Made by a program: the position numbers and the translations under genes. DNA of 64,000 bases from contig CM043001.1 in assembly GCA_023678885.1 (NCBI GenBank), forward strand, positions 5,528,001 through 5,592,000, read 5' to 3'. The stretch comes from Pogostemon cablin (Eukaryota > Streptophyta > Magnoliopsida > Lamiales > Lamiaceae). The notes beneath the pieces were generated by a model. That model saw only the letters and a list, made by a program, of their open reading frames with translations, ran no database searches and was not told where the DNA came from. Shown one piece after another: positions 11,283 to 24,449 of this stretch (its first letter is position 1; every line of letters begins with the position of its first letter).

Positions 11283-12839
11283 AGTGTTGTCCATGTATCT
11301 GGTACCGTCGTGTGGACATTATGCAGTTAAACCTCTGATGCTTTTATTAGAAACTTCCTACTGCTCTTTATGCTGCTGTGATTTTATGAATACTTTAAGT
11401 TTTTAATGTGTCTATTGCTGTTAATTGTCATTCGAAGTTTTGGTCAAGTTATTAATAAACGTCATGCATTTCGCCATCAACTCAATTTTGAGTTGAGATA
11501 ATCACCATTAAGTGGTCTGTTATGATGTCCATTTAGATTTCGACTTGTTATGTGAAATTATTAAAAGATTACTGTTATTATAGTAATAAGGAATTATTTT
11601 TTCATCGCCAAACTAGTGCTCTGAAATTATTTATTACTATTATGTTTCAAAGCTTTTATTTTGAATGTTGATTTATATTTTGGAAATGATCAAGTAGTAG
11701 TAGTGATAGCAGTAACAGAAGTTATTGGGTAAAACTCCTTTTTTTCTTTCTTTGTTTTAACTGAAGGACATTTGAATGTCGATTAACTATTTTCCAATCT
11801 CGGAGTTTAAGATTGCAAAGATTTGTGTGACATTTCTTAGTGAATATTACAATTGTATCCGAAATTATAAGTGATAAGCGTGGAATGAACTATTTCAGAA
11901 AATAATTAATAATATCAATGTAAATTGGCAACAAATTAAAGGAAAATATATCTATAGGGTGAAGTGTTTATGTGAGAGTGGGGATAAAAAAGATGTTAAA
12001 ATTGGCTAAGTTAACAGTTGGTATTTAATGCAAAAATGTTACTAAGGGTTTTTTAATTATATGGTGAAAACACTATACTCATACATTCCATATTCATACA
12101 AGAAACATGATTAGATTCATAGAAATTAAGATATTGAAAGTAATATAAACGATAAAGTGATCAGTATTAACAAATATGCTCATACACTATGGGTTTGATG
12201 ACAACATGTCATTGGGGGGGGGGGGGGGTTTGGTAGGTACTAGTAGCGGAACTGGGGAAGACATGAGTTGATACAAATATTCAGTGTGGGGTGATGATGA
12301 TGGTTACAACGAAGCGGTGTTGGGGACGCAGTAAAATATTGTCCATCGCGGTGCAGATGGGATATAAGGTGAGCACCCTATATCAAACAATATGGAAATG
12401 AGTGGAAAATGGGGTGTTGCGATAGTGGATATGGCAGTGCATAGGGGTTGATAAAAGGGTAGTTTCAAAAATATGTACTGCTGGGTTATTCAGTGTGAAC
12501 ATTTGATGCACTAAGGGAGATTGAAAGAGATTGAATCAACAGAAATCAAAGAAGTGGATAACTATATTGGGAAACGATAAAAAAGCTGCAGTGCTGACAT
12601 CACCGTTGACCATTTGATTGCGAACTTGTGCTGACCTTGGTCATATGTGACCTTGGGTCAGCTAAGAATCACCCTTAAAGTAGAGGTGTTAAATGCAAAT
12701 GACACTTTAGTCACTTTGAGTGTGCTAGAATTTATATACGAGATGCGGTTCTAATCTTGAGACTTTAGTCACTTTAATGATGAATGTTATATAATACAAC
12801 TATTCCCATTAGAGTTTTCATTTTAAGAGCAAGATAATA
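11283..12839. other. Intergenic, AT-rich, with a poly-G run
   Basis: No coding region is recognised. A run of about 13 G lies near 12213-12228. The stretch 12240-12560 is richer in G than its surroundings but holds no long frame. Confidence 0.5.
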
Positions 12840-13156
12840 ATAAATATGCATGGCGGTTCCAAACCGGCGGTTCCAGTTCCGAAAAATGTGGAACTGGAAC
12901 CGAACCGAAGGTATGATGGTTTTGGTTCCGGTTTTTTTTTATTTTTTTTTGTTTTTCAACCTAAAAACGTACAAAAATAAAAAAAAATTGAAAAAATCGC
13001 CAGTTTTAACTGGAACCGCCGGTTCCGATTTCACGAAATGAAAAACCGAAACCGAACCGATATATAACCGATTTTGATTCGGTTTTCACCTGTTCCGGAA
13101 CCGCCGGTTTCGATTTCGGTTGGAACCGCCTGTTTCCGGTTAAAATATGCATGTCT
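12840..13156. mobile_element. hAT-like non-autonomous element rich in GGTTCC/CCGGTT
   Basis: The body is packed with inverted copies of CGGTTCC and GGAACCG, the kind of subterminal repeat seen in many plant hAT elements. It is flanked by AGATAATA at 12832-12839 and 13157-13164, the 8-bp duplication length typical of hAT. Both ends carry ATATGCATG close to the border, and the inverted parts meet at GGCGGTTCC. It has no transposase. The terminal inverted repeats are imperfect, so the exact border may be off by a few bases. Confidence 0.6.
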
Positions 13157-13386
13157 AGATAATAAAGAGAAATTGAAGGGTGTTGTAAAAAAGCCATCCC
13201 CTTCTTATATACTCTGTTGTAAATCTCAGTGGAACGAGGCATACACTAATTTCTAGGTATTGAAATTTAAAAATAAAAGTAAATTTCACTAATTTTTAGG
13301 TATTGAAATTTAAAAATAAAAGTAAATAAATAAATAGTGAAATTTAAAAATACAATGTTAAATATATGGGTACTGATGTCATTCTC

Positions 13387-13671
13387 GAGTAAGTCTCTTG
13401 TGAGACGGGTTATTGGTGAGACGGATGTGAGACGGGTCAACCCGTCACTAAAGTATGCTTATTTGTGGTTAAAGTGTGCTTATTTGTGGTTAAAGTATGT
13501 CGATAATAAATCAAATTATAACACACTAACATCATACTTTAATACATAATCCAAATACTTTAAAAAACATACATTAACAACCATTTAACATATTTTATTT
13601 AAATAATCGACATACTTTAACACGTCTCACAATCCGTCTCATGAAGGTAGCGTCTCACAAGAGACTTTGTC
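13387..13671. mobile_element. Mutator-like MITE, 9-bp target duplication
   Basis: The terminal inverted repeats share AAGTCTCTTGTGAGACG (left near 13391, complement near 13652-13667). The flanks are GTCATTCTC at 13378-13386 and 13672-13680, a perfect 9-bp duplication as made by Mutator-like transposases. The interior is AT-rich and repeats an AAGTATG / TTATTTGTGG motif. A relative is at 52977-53215. Confidence 0.8.
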
Positions 13672-13680
13672 GTCATTCTC

Positions 13681-14391
13681 ATGTTAAATAAATCCCTATA
13701 TCCCAAATTTTCTACATTTAAAAAAAAATAAAAAATACAATATTAAATATATGAGTCTTGATTTTATTTCCACCTTTTTTTTATTTTGAGAAAAAAATGG
13801 CATTTTTATTAAGTTTTAAATAAAAAATAAGTTAAATGGGGTAATTGGTAATTTTTCAAATCACGAAATTTATTTAATAATTTGGACAAATCGGATTTTT
13901 TTTTATATAATTTACCTAGATATATAGATATAGATGAGCAATTTCCTTAGGTAGTAAATTCCAATTTTGTTTAGTGACTTGATCAAACACAACACGCGTA
14001 AAACGTGTGGACACGCTTGTTCTTGGATTGAAATAAAAACTGGATCACATCCGCCGTTATTCGATTCACATAGGTCGACGTCGGTGGTTTGTACAATGTT
14101 TTCGCGGGGGAAGTGAATTTTGTTTTTGTAATTGAATTACAATTTCTTTTCTTTCCTTATTTTTTACAGCAAAGGAGCCTTGCTCCCTACTCTTTAACCC
14201 CCACTCCCCCCTCTCTCCAGTCCCCCCACTACCTCGTATCTCCCTAGGGAGCCTTCTCGGCAGTTCGCACGAAGTAAGCTATCTGCACGTTCCATACTCC
14301 CATTCATCCACATTCAAATTATTTTTCTTTTTTTTTTTTTTTTTTTTTGAGGATAATAAGAATCCAATACCCTTTTCTCCCCTTACCCCAC
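13681..14391. other. Upstream region of the glucanase gene
   Basis: AT-rich up to about 14150, then a pyrimidine-rich stretch (14195-14235) and a long T run (14328-14348). No separate gene is seen. Part of it is presumably the promoter. Confidence 0.5.
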
Positions 14392-14397
14392 GCTATA
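14391..14397 (+). promoter_or_regulatory. Probable TATA box of the beta-1,3-glucanase gene
   Basis: CTATATAC lies about 75 bases before the ATG at 14469. This spacing allows a short leader. Inferred from position only. Confidence 0.4.
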
Positions 14398-14468
14398 TAC
14401 AGTCTCATCTTTTCAGGGTTTTGAATATTAAAAGAAGAATCGCTTTTTGAGGGAAAAAAGCGGAAATA

Positions 14469-16196
14469 ATGTGGAGATTGTGGGTTTTGGTGTATGTTGT
14501 ATTGTTTTGGGGTGTTTTGGATAATGTTGAAAGCCTTGGTGTGAATTGGGGCACCATGGCTAACCACAAGCTGCCTCCCAAGGTAGTGGTGCAAATGCTG
14601 AAAGACAATGGAATCAAAAAGGTGAAGCTATTTGATGCAGAGGAATCCACCATGAGCGCTCTTGCAGGAACCGACATTGAAGTCATGGTTGCAATCCCTA
14701 ATGACCAGCTTTCCGCCATGGGAAGTTACGATCGAGCTAAGGAGTGGGTCAGGCGTAATGTCACCCGTTACAATTTCAAAGGCGGAGTTACTATCAAGTA
14801 TGACTTTTCTTTCATCTGTTTTTGGGTGATTCAATCTGAGATGTTGACCCCTAGTTTATCTGTTTTTCTTGGTTTTGGTTCGATTTGTATGCTACACCAA
14901 CACTTGACCTGTTTATTTATTATATGATTGTGCTTTGGAATGTTGCTAATTGAGTGGATCTACTGGGATATTCTTTTCCATTATTGTTATTTTCTTGTAA
15001 TATGGATGCTTTGGTTCCCAACAAGATCATTGTTCTTATATGAGTTGAAATTGCTTTGGTGTGTATGGATTGATGCTCAACAATTTTGCAGATATGTTGC
15101 AGTAGGCAACGAGCCGTTCCTCCAATCTTATAACGGCTCATTCGTGAATACAACGTTTCCGGCTCTTCAGAACATTCAGAATGCCATAAACGAAGCTGGG
15201 TTTGGTGACAGCATTAAAGCAACCGTGCCTTTGAATGCAGATGTTTATGGTTCACCGCCTTCCAATCCCGTGCCATCAGCTGGAAGATTCCGGGTAGATA
15301 TAACTGATCAAATGACCCAGATTGTTCAATTCTTGAACCAGAATAAGGCGCCCTTCACTGTCAACATCTATCCTTATTTAAGTCTTTATGCCAACGAACA
15401 CTTCCCAGTTGATTTTGCCTTCTTTGATGGGGTGAGCAATCCCATTGTTGATAATGGAATTCAGTACACCAATGTATTTGATGCCAATTTTGACACATTG
15501 GTTTCTTCACTAAAAGCACTGGGATTTGGTGATATGGAGATTATTGTAGGGGAGGTAGGGTGGCCTACGGACGGAGACAGAAACGCCAATATAAACTATG
15601 CTTTGAGGTTCTACAAAGGGCTTCTACCTAGACTGGCTTCCAATAAAGGAACCCCTCTTCGCCCCACATACATAGAAGTTTACCTGTTTGGCCTTCTTGA
15701 TGAGGATACAAAGAGCGTTGCACCCGGAAATTTTGAGCGTCACTGGGGAATCTTTAGGTATGATGGACAACCTAAGTTTCCTATGGACTTATCAGGGCAG
15801 AATTTGGACAAGTATCTCGTGGGAGCTCAAAATGTCAATTATCTCCCCAACAAGTGGTGTACGCTGAGGCAGGATGCTAAGAATCTCGACAAACTTGCAG
15901 ACAATATAGACTTTGCTTGTACATTTTCAGATTGCACTCCCCTTGGATATGGTTCTTCCTGCCATGGGTTAGATGCCAACGGCAATGCATCGTATGCGTT
16001 TAATATGTATTTTCAGGCTCAGGGTCAGAAAGATTTGGCTTGCAACTTTCAGGGTCTGGCCGTGGTGACTCAAGCGAATATATCTCAAGCGAATTGCAAT
16101 TTCACTATTCAGATAGCTACATCCTCTTCCTCCACAGCATTATTCAACCTCTATTTCTTACCTCTTACATTACTGTTCTTGTACATGATGAACTAG
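14469..16196 (+). CDS. GPI-anchored glucan endo-1,3-beta-glucosidase (GH17 + X8), two exons
   Basis: It hydrolyses 1,3-beta-glucan (callose) at the cell wall, plasma membrane or plasmodesmata. The coding exons are 14469-14797 and 15092-16196, joined by a GT-AG intron (AA|GTATGA ... TTGCAG|A), giving 477 aa. A signal peptide covers residues 1 to about 22. The GH17 barrel spans about 23-345, with the acid/base Glu117 in VAVGNEPF and the nucleophile Glu264 in GEVGWPT. An X8/CBM43 callose-binding domain at about 365-449 has six cysteines (366, 386, 391, 400, 427, 445). Residues 452-477 are a serine patch followed by a hydrophobic tail, as for a GPI anchor. The layout resembles the Arabidopsis endo-1,3-beta-glucosidase 5/6 group. 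The signal-peptide ATG and the splice junction that restores YVAVGNEP support this start and model. No defects were seen. Confidence 0.95.
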
Positions 16197-17469
16197 TTGT
16201 TATGTTTATTTCACTTGTTTGAGACCAGACTTTATATGGGGACATTTCCCCTCCATTCAAACTTTAAATTCAATTAATGCTACTTTCCCTGTTTATTTAA
16301 CTTCTCTTATTGTTCCATATGTCTGGTGTTTCTTTGTAATTCTCTGTATGAGTGAATCATGTGATATTTCATCCGTCAAAGCAGTCTCATGCTAATTATT
16401 CTTGTTATCCATGCTCTTGATTTCTTATTTCCTCATGTACTTATACTTGTGTATGCCTATTAATTGATTGCTTGATGCTGGTTTTAATGTCTACTTAGGG
16501 ATATAAGGAGGGTGAAGTGAGAAACAGGACAGATATTCACTGAGAAAGAGAGAGAAAGCAAACCGATTTGAAATCCGCTTCGGTTTGGCCCTAGTAATGT
16601 GAACTGTTCCTTGAGATAGGCTAGCTGAGGTATTGTCAATGTTTTTGCCACAGCCTGTTGCAAAGGTAGAACAGATTTTGTTATTGTGCGGGATGATAGC
16701 AGAAAGAAAACTCATCTGTTGAACTTAAACTCTAATGGCTAACCAATTAGGTGGAAGATCTATAGTAATGTTGTAACCAATTAGGTGGACTGATTACTTT
16801 GTGGGGCGAGGGAGTTAAAAATGAATTAAGCATATTTTTCAGAACAAATAGATTAATATGTTGTCACAATCTAGAAATGATGATATATATCTGAGAAAGG
16901 TTTTAAAGATTTTTTTAATTGACATGTTGCTTATTCAGATTTTGTGCAATCTCTGTTTATTAAGTTCTTTAGTTTAATTCTGGTAATGTGATAAAGACTA
17001 TAGTTGATGGTGATGTTTTCATAATTGGTATGGTTGAGAAATAAGTACAAACTCATCAGCTTAGATTGATACAATGTTTTTCAATCGTCAATACCAAGAA
17101 TACCACTCATATTCCATTTTTCACTCACAATTTTATCATCCTAGGCCCACTTTGTCTGCAAATTTTTCCCATTCCAGCTCTAATGGACTTGGATTCTGGA
17201 TTTGTCTTCTCCCAAGGCGATATCTTCCCCAACATGTCATGTATTTCTTCCTGTGCACCAATGGCTAATGCAGAAGAGGCTTTCAAATTGCACAATCATG
17301 CTCACAGCCAACTAAGGCTAATAGGTAGCATTTTATTATAAAAAGAAAATGAAAAGGGAAAAGGAGTAGAAATAAGGCAACAGGCAGCCCAAAAAAGACT
17401 ACTAAAGATGAACAAAGTTCATCTAATTCACTCCAATCTCTAGTCATGGTAAAACTCATGAGCTTTGCC
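16197..17469. other. 3' flank of the glucanase gene and intergenic sequence
   Basis: It includes the gene's 3' UTR and then AT-rich DNA. Short open frames at 16491-16715 (-) and 17066-17341 (+) carry no motif I recognise. Confidence 0.5.
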
Positions 17470-17720
17470 GGATCAATTTTAGGAATCGCAGTTTCCAAAA
17501 CAGCCCCATCAACACATCATCGCGTTTCCCTCAGCACAAAGCACATCAGACTGCAATGTATCAGATGTAGCAGTACCTGCTCTTTCATCGGAGAGCCAAT
17601 GACATTGGCAACAGACATCATAAATGTTTCTGTCCATAATTCAAATGGAAGCTCGTAAATTCTGAGAAATTAAAGCCGGGTATCCATTTGTGACTCTAAT
17701 CTTGCAAAGGCTGATATCAA
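17470..17720 (-). pseudogene. Possible DUF4283-like retroelement remnant
   Basis: Reading the minus strand in broken frames gives IYELPFELWTETFMMSVANV and then IGSPMKEQ. This resembles the segment (Leu-Pro, Trp, Ala-x-x-Ile-Gly) of DUF4283 domains found at the start of plant LINE or retroelement ORFs. Stops and frameshifts surround it and no zinc knuckle or RT follows. The call rests on one short motif and could be chance. Confidence 0.3.
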
Positions 17721-18541
17721 AGATATGTTGTTGAAGAATGTCCTGACGACGAGTAGCATCAGCAATTAAAACATTAAAATTAAAATAGGCTCTACCCAAT
17801 GGAACCATATACTAATCCAAATAGATGTTAATTAAAGTTTCAACTCATCCATAGATAAAGGTTTTTTGGCCACGGTCTTGGTCTTGTGATAAGAAACTGG
17901 GAGCATACATTGACACGATTCTTGCAATAGGATTCCTCCACAACCAAGCCAACTAACAATAAATAGAAATATGGTTGTGCCTCTTTTTGGAGACTTAGCT
18001 CAATGGCTAACAGTACAAATTGTGACTCTATAAGCTGAACTTGTCTGCCTTGCTTATTTAGCTTGGCCACTCTTTGAATGTGTGAAAAAGACGAATTATC
18101 AGAAAAAATTCTCCCTATTATGAATAGCGAACTAGCAGGGTTGAAGCAAGGATACCCGTTTAAAGAGGGAGTTGGGGGTCCATTTTATAGCAAAAATAAT
18201 AACTATTTTAGAAGGTGAAAAATACACATGAGATTATCTCACACAAGACCTATCCTAAAAACGTAACATACATAAAATATTTTGTATTTTATTAGGTGTG
18301 TAAGTATATCCAATTTGTTTTAAAAGGGTATACACTTTAACTAATATAGGTATAATTTTTTCATTTAAAAGATCGTCCGAATATAAATAATATAAATATT
18401 TGATTAAAAAAAATAATCAGGAATTAAAGGATAGACTTTAATTTAAACACTCAAGCAATACATATGGTATATAAGATTGGAAGGGAAACCACATGATGTA
18501 CATCGTGAACCTGATTTACAAGAGTGTTTGTGAAAGGATAT
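17721..18541. other. Intergenic, AT-rich
   Basis: No gene was seen. A piece near 18205-18262 (GAGATTATCTCACACAAGAC, then CTATCCT) matches the right end of the MITE at 29030-29270, with no clear partner end. Confidence 0.5.
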
Positions 18542-18738
18542 ACTCCCTCCATCCCGATCATAAGTCTTCATTTGCTTTTTGCACGTAAATTAAGGAGTAT
18601 TATTATTTTATGTGTAGTGAGTAATTATATTAGTAGTGAGTAGTGTGAGCCATATGTGAGACCCTTTTACTAAAAAAGAAAAATAAGGACCTTTGAATAG
18701 AAAGTCCAATATAGTATAATAAGAACCTTTCAGTGAGA
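18542..18738. mobile_element. Stowaway-like MITE
   Basis: The ends are ACTCCCTCCATCCC and its near complement GATGGAGGGAGT, the Stowaway (Tc1/mariner) signature. It is about 197 bp with no coding. TA is present at the left border but degraded at the right. Confidence 0.7.
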
Positions 18739-19232
18739 TGGAGGGAGTGACATTTAATATCAAAGAGTATAACTTTCAAAAAATTTAGAATTTAAGAGTT
18801 CGGTATCTCCAAGAGCATGCAAGTTTTAACCTTTATTTATTACATAAAAATATCAAATTAATCCTAAAGATACAAAGTGGGACAAATTAGCGGAATAGAG
18901 GAAGTATCATTTTTTATTTATCCTAAAAATAATTCAATTAAACAAATCACTTTTTCAACACAACATTTCACATGCAACATTTATTTAATGCAACTTTGTA
19001 ACGAGATTAATCAAAATGCTAGCTTTGTGAAAGATGATGAGTTCAAAATCATACACCATGAAAATCAAGAAAATGAGAGAGAAGCTGCATATGCCAATTG
19101 GAGCCAAGATACATTTTCTATAGACAAAACACATCTACTGTTTCTTGACTTTGGCACACAATAATTTCTTTAAAACATGAGTTAGAAAGAATCATAAGGC
19201 AGCCTCCCAATACAGACACATCCACTAATCAA

Positions 19233-22200
19233 TTAGAACAAGAAATCATCAATCAATTCATCTACTAGAGAAGTTAGTATACTATTTTCTATCTCTATAC
19301 CTTCTTCGAACGCCTCAGTATCAAACTCGATCCATTTCCCGTTCTTAGAGCTCATGTCCTTGTCCACGAGCTCATCCACCATCATCTCCTCGATGTTCCT
19401 CCAACTCGATATTTCTCTGTACATATCATCGGCCAGCCATTGCCTTCTGTTCAGCATTGTAATCTGCTTAGCCCAGAACACACTCCCACCATCAAGAAGC
19501 TGAGTGTATCTGACTTCCAAGCATTCGCGCACACAATCAAACAACACCTTACGTTCAAGCACGTGCTCTTCCATAACTTTGTACGAATCCATTTTTTTGT
19601 TCTCCAATTGGTCAAAGAGATCTGGAGCTATGATCCCGTGGGCTTGTCCCAGAGAAAAATCTTCCACCAAGGACTCAGCATGGCTAAGAATTTCTTCGAT
19701 ATATTTTACTTCCCAATTAGAAGTATACTTAGAATCTGCTGCATATAAGCTAGATGAAATGGTTTCAGATGTAGTCCCAACAGAGAGTGATGAGGCAGTA
19801 TCTGAGATCTCCAAATCACCTTCAGCTATGTGCATTTTCATAGTTAAGTTGCTATTCATTCCTTCATAGGATTCGAGTGATATACATGCCAAGCGACCTG
19901 GAACGTCAATGTACCAATGAGAATCTGACCACAATAACCAACATACAAAACTGAAGTCCACACTTGACTATAGATTTTGTCGTGTGAATCCGAATTCACA
20001 TGAATCCTTTCAAATTATGTGTTGAAAAAACAATTATATTCGAAAAATCAACAATAATCCTAGAGAAAAAGATTAAACCCTATGCACTTGAATCACAGGA
20101 GTGAGATTACAATTATGCCAAGGAATTAACACAACCCTAAAGATAAAGATTAAAACCTAGAGACAAAATGAGATATGAAGCACTAGGGTTTACATGTAAC
20201 GGATGCGAGGAATTATTTACCATGACTAATTGACTCTGGGATCGGCTACATAGATCATATCACACCATGTGACTTTTATAACAAAATAAGATAAATAAAT
20301 GAGGGGAAATTTAACACCAAGCAGTAATTCCTTAACTAAGCTTTCCTAGCCAAAAATCATCAAGGTAAAGATACAAGTTCCTATATTTTATACTCCACAT
20401 TCTACTAAAAGTGGTCAAATTTAGTCAATCGTTCTGAACATCACTTGCGCTTTGCTTTCAGTTGACATGCTTGGGGACCTTTAGCCAATTTTAAGTGTTA
20501 AAGCTTCCGTCTCAAGGTTAATATCAGATTACCCATAGCTACACATACACATTTCTCCATAAGATCTAGTTCATTTCCAAGACAAAATTAATCTAAAGAA
20601 TAAAAGAAAGTGGATTTGTGATTAAACCCTCATTACCCGAGCTTCTTTCAACATCAAACGAATCAGAACTAGCCCCTGATAAAGAAGGCTGGCTAGCAAC
20701 TGACACGGACCCTTGGAAGTGAAGATATCTTGGAGAAGTAGTGTTGTTATCACCACCCCCTTCAAAGTATTCAACTCCCTGAAAATCAAAGTAAATTAAT
20801 TACAGGAGTACAACGGATGCAATTAAATAGAAAAACAGTCAAACTAAATTGAAGATGTCAAATTCTGAGCGAGTAATATAAAGGAAAGATAATTGCCCAA
20901 TTCAAGGAATAATCTATGTGCTAGTGTAGTGAATATCACATATGAAATCTTTAAGGATTGAATTCTGAATGGGCAATCCTTCCCAGACAAAGCACAGTAT
21001 AATATTTTCCTTAAAGCTCAGACGTCCCAAGGACGCATATTTATCTATTTGCCAACATATAAATTTAACAAGAAAACAAAAAAACTTTATGCCTCAACAT
21101 CCTCACTTGATTTCCGATCAAAAAAAAAAAAAAAAAATCCTCACTTGATCTTAGAAAGCCACACTTTGAGGTTATGCTTGAGATATGTTAAGGTTATACT
21201 TTTGAGGGCTATGGACTCTTAATTGTTTAGCTTATTTATGGAAAAGACATTTATTAGGCTCAGAAAACCACAAGAGATACAGTAAAAGATAATAATGCAT
21301 CAATGCAAATCCAATTCTAAAAAATGGGCTTTCTATAACCCTCCATGATCCCCAGCACCATGTTTTGAACAGGATAATTATGATAAACAACAGTTTGCCT
21401 GTAATGGTTAAATGTCCTGATCCGGCTTAACAACCATTGCCAACAACAGCATCTATAACCAACATAATGTATATTATTTTTTATAGGCATGCAATGAAAA
21501 GACCCCCAAACTATTTTCAGGTCCCTAAACAATTTTTTAACTTTAAAAAGTCATTAAAGTATTGAAATTTTATTTAATGAGATCCCTCGAGAAGAGATCT
21601 TACGAAAATTTTTGGGTTATCTTAAAAGTGTCTTTAAATCACATAAATATTTATTTAATTTTATTAATATTAGGTGTGTTTATTATAAGCAATTTAATAC
21701 AACAATTCTCAAAATAACAAGTCCCTTAATAATTTATGAAAACAAATTTGAAAAAAAAATTATAACAAGCAAAAGTTGAGGTATAACATTACTGGTAGAA
21801 TGACTCAACAATTTCCTAAAAATTGACGATTTACAAAACCACTTGCAAAGAGTAGATATAATACTTAGAAGTTTTAAAATAAAAATTAAGGACCTATTGA
21901 AGTAAAAGTTGATAGTTTAGGCACCTTCAAATTGGTTATGCCAATATACATTATTCTTTCTCAAATCACATTAATATCTATTTTATTCACAAGCAACAAT
22001 GTGAAACAAAGCTCTAGAAAGAGTGATTAAAAAATTATAATCATTCAGATATGTAGCCACTTTGGACTTTGTAGTAGTGAACTAATGAGCCAGTTACCAG
22101 GTTTGTATAATGCAGACATTAACAAACGAAGCAGTCTTTCTTTTTTCACCTCATGCTTTCATGTATAAAGATAACCTTGATGAAACTCACAAGTAACTAC

Positions 22201-24449
22201 ATTCAGGTATTATCCAATGCAAGAAATCCGAAAGCACACCGATAGTGCAATCCTGACTTAAATAAAACACTGTAAAAAGTAAAGGATGCATAAATGAGGT
22301 TTGCAAAAGGACGTGCTAAAGAAAGATGAGTTACCTTGTTTTCGTTTCCAGGTAGGAGCCAGAGTTTGTTAGTAGAAGAACAATCAGAGACATTCTCATT
22401 TTCCAGTTTACTTTTGCATATATCATCCGAAGGAGGGGTTGTTATTAAGTATGCAGGACTCATGTTTCCATAGTTGGTGAAACTGGACAAAGAACCAGAT
22501 TCTGACATATCTTTCTGGGAAAATTCAACCCTAGAAGTCAGTTCTTTCAGTTTTTGTTCCAAAAGCACACTCAGAGCATCCCCACCAATAGCATTAAACC
22601 CTGAAGATGATGCAGCAGAACTTAATTCGGATTCATGCGTACAAGTATTGAAATTGAGAGAAGATGAGCTAGTTGGTTCCAAGATTCTGCTGCATGAATT
22701 GGATCCAACAGATTTTTTGATGGGAGATGTAAATGTGAATGAGACAACATCAAGATTACTTTTCTTGTCCAATCCTTCCCATTTAGAATCACCTTCAAAG
22801 GCAACATTGCATTTGACAGTTTTTTCATCTTTCACAGTTATCGTTTTCTGGGAAATACTTTCTCCAGAATGACCAACCCCATTGATTGGCACTCTCCTTT
22901 TCGAGGTTGTCTTTGCTCTAGATGAAGAAACCTCTTTTCCAGGATCAGCAGCTACAAAATTTGTCTTTCTAGAGGTAATCACATTATTAACAACAATCTT
23001 ATCAACACTCTTATTAGTCCGCGCGTTAGCATTATTGGTGGACAAGTTCAACTCTTTTCTCTCCTTTGGTTGGGAACACGATGTCTCGACATTTTCTTCA
23101 TACTTGGCAGGTGCACAATTCTGCTTCTGATTGTTCAGCCTCAGCACCTCAGAATGCCTTCTTGATGAACTTTGCTTTTCCACTTTCTTTTGTGTACTTG
23201 CTAGATCCCTATTGACACTGATACTTTTAGCATCACCATGTTCTTTCTGCTTTTCAGAATTTCTGTTACCAGCTGAATTCAACCTATCTCTTTTTTGAAG
23301 GTTGGATTTTGCCTGTACTGCAAGAGAGACTGACCTTTCCTTACTCTTTGATCTTTGAGAACTAGTTCTTTTGGATTCTTCAGGGCCCTTATATAGATAA
23401 CTATCTTCTAATTGGCCCTTAACCCTGGAATTCATTTGTTTCTTGATATTTTTAGAATTTTCCTCTCTCCACTTTTGGGATGGATCAACTGATCGAGATG
23501 ATCGCTTAGCAGCCTCCATCTTCTCCTTATAGTCCCGAACTCTGAATGGAATAGAAGACGACCCAAGTGATGGAAAGTTTCCTTTACTGATTGATCGTGG
23601 ACTTTGCTCCATAATTTTGGCAGCTGCCTCAATTATGTAAGCAGCATTTTTAGGTGGAACGAATCCAGGACTTTTGATAGGAGATAGGAGCCGGTTGTGA
23701 GTAACAGAAATGGGCTTAGCAGATCTGGGAGGCAACACCTCTGTCTGAAATCTCTCGAATGGTCGGCTTGGCATCTTTGGCCCCCTCAGGTCCAAAGGAT
23801 TCCTAGTTGAACCATCCAATTTATTTCGCGCACACTCAAAGATTACGATATCATGCTCACTTTGAAATGTAGGAGCAGCCATCAAGTAACTAGAATCTCT
23901 GAATGAGTGAGACTCAGCAAATGGGGTGGTAAAACAAGGTTCATTAGCATTTGACGTTGGCAACGAATCCAGTCCCATAAGACGTGCCACAACCCCAGGC
24001 GGTTTTTTTCCATAGTCTGAGTCACAACTTGCTGATAAAGCATAGATATAATCATTGTGACCCGTAGCAGTTTGAGGATATCCTTTCTCAAGCCCCTTCA
24101 TACAACACAAATGCATAAAGTCAAATACCACATACTTAGATTGTTATTTTGGAGCCAACTACCAGAGAAGGAAGTTAAAGAGAAATACCAGCTGCCTCCG
24201 TGCAATGATGGAACCATGATAACTTTCTTTTCCTGGGTTTGAATCCTCTGCATTACAAGACCAAAAATTAAATTTGAACACCAATAAATCATGAAGACAG
24301 AAACAAAAGGAAAGTTACTATGGTACTCAGTGAAGACAAATATTACCAGGTAATTCAGATTTGCTTGGGAAGAGCTTCTTCCGAGATTTGCCATTCCAAT
24401 CAAACAACTGGAAAAAGCCTCCCTTTACCCCTCTCTTTTCAACCTCCAT
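19233..24449 (-). CDS. TRM/LONGIFOLIA-like protein (VARLMGL motif, DUF4378-like C-terminus), five coding exons
   Basis: TRM (TON1-recruiting motif) proteins act at cortical microtubules in cell-shape and division-plane control. Coding exons in transcript order are 24347-24449, 24189-24247, 22335-24095, 20637-20778 and 19233-19897 (103, 59, 1761, 142 and 665 nt). All introns are GT-AG, the frame is kept throughout, and the product is 909 aa. The N-terminus (GGFFQLFDWNGKSRKKLF) and VARLMGLDSLP at residues 90-100 are the conserved N-terminal motifs of the family. The middle (about 200-640) is basic and Ser-rich. The last 220 residues are the DUF4378-like region, ending in the acidic LVDELIDDFLF. 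The ATG at 24449 heads the conserved FFQLFDW block, which favours this start. A leader intron is likely. I judge it intact but cannot assign a specific TRM number; it resembles the TRM20/21 type by memory of the N-terminus. Confidence 0.9.

Noticed and set aside
14092..14348. Pyrimidine-rich and T-run sequence as a separate repeat or RNA gene
   Set aside because: It is simple sequence immediately upstream of the glucanase gene and is better read as promoter/leader composition.
18877..19164. 95-codon plus-strand frame next to the TRM-like gene
   Set aside because: It has no motif, is AT-rich, and lies where the 3' UTR of the minus-strand gene is expected.
19440..19869. Plus-strand frames over the last TRM exon
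   Set aside because: They are shadows of the DUF4378-like exon on the minus strand.
22474..22872. 132-codon plus-strand frame
   Set aside because: It is the antisense shadow of the large third exon of the TRM-like gene.
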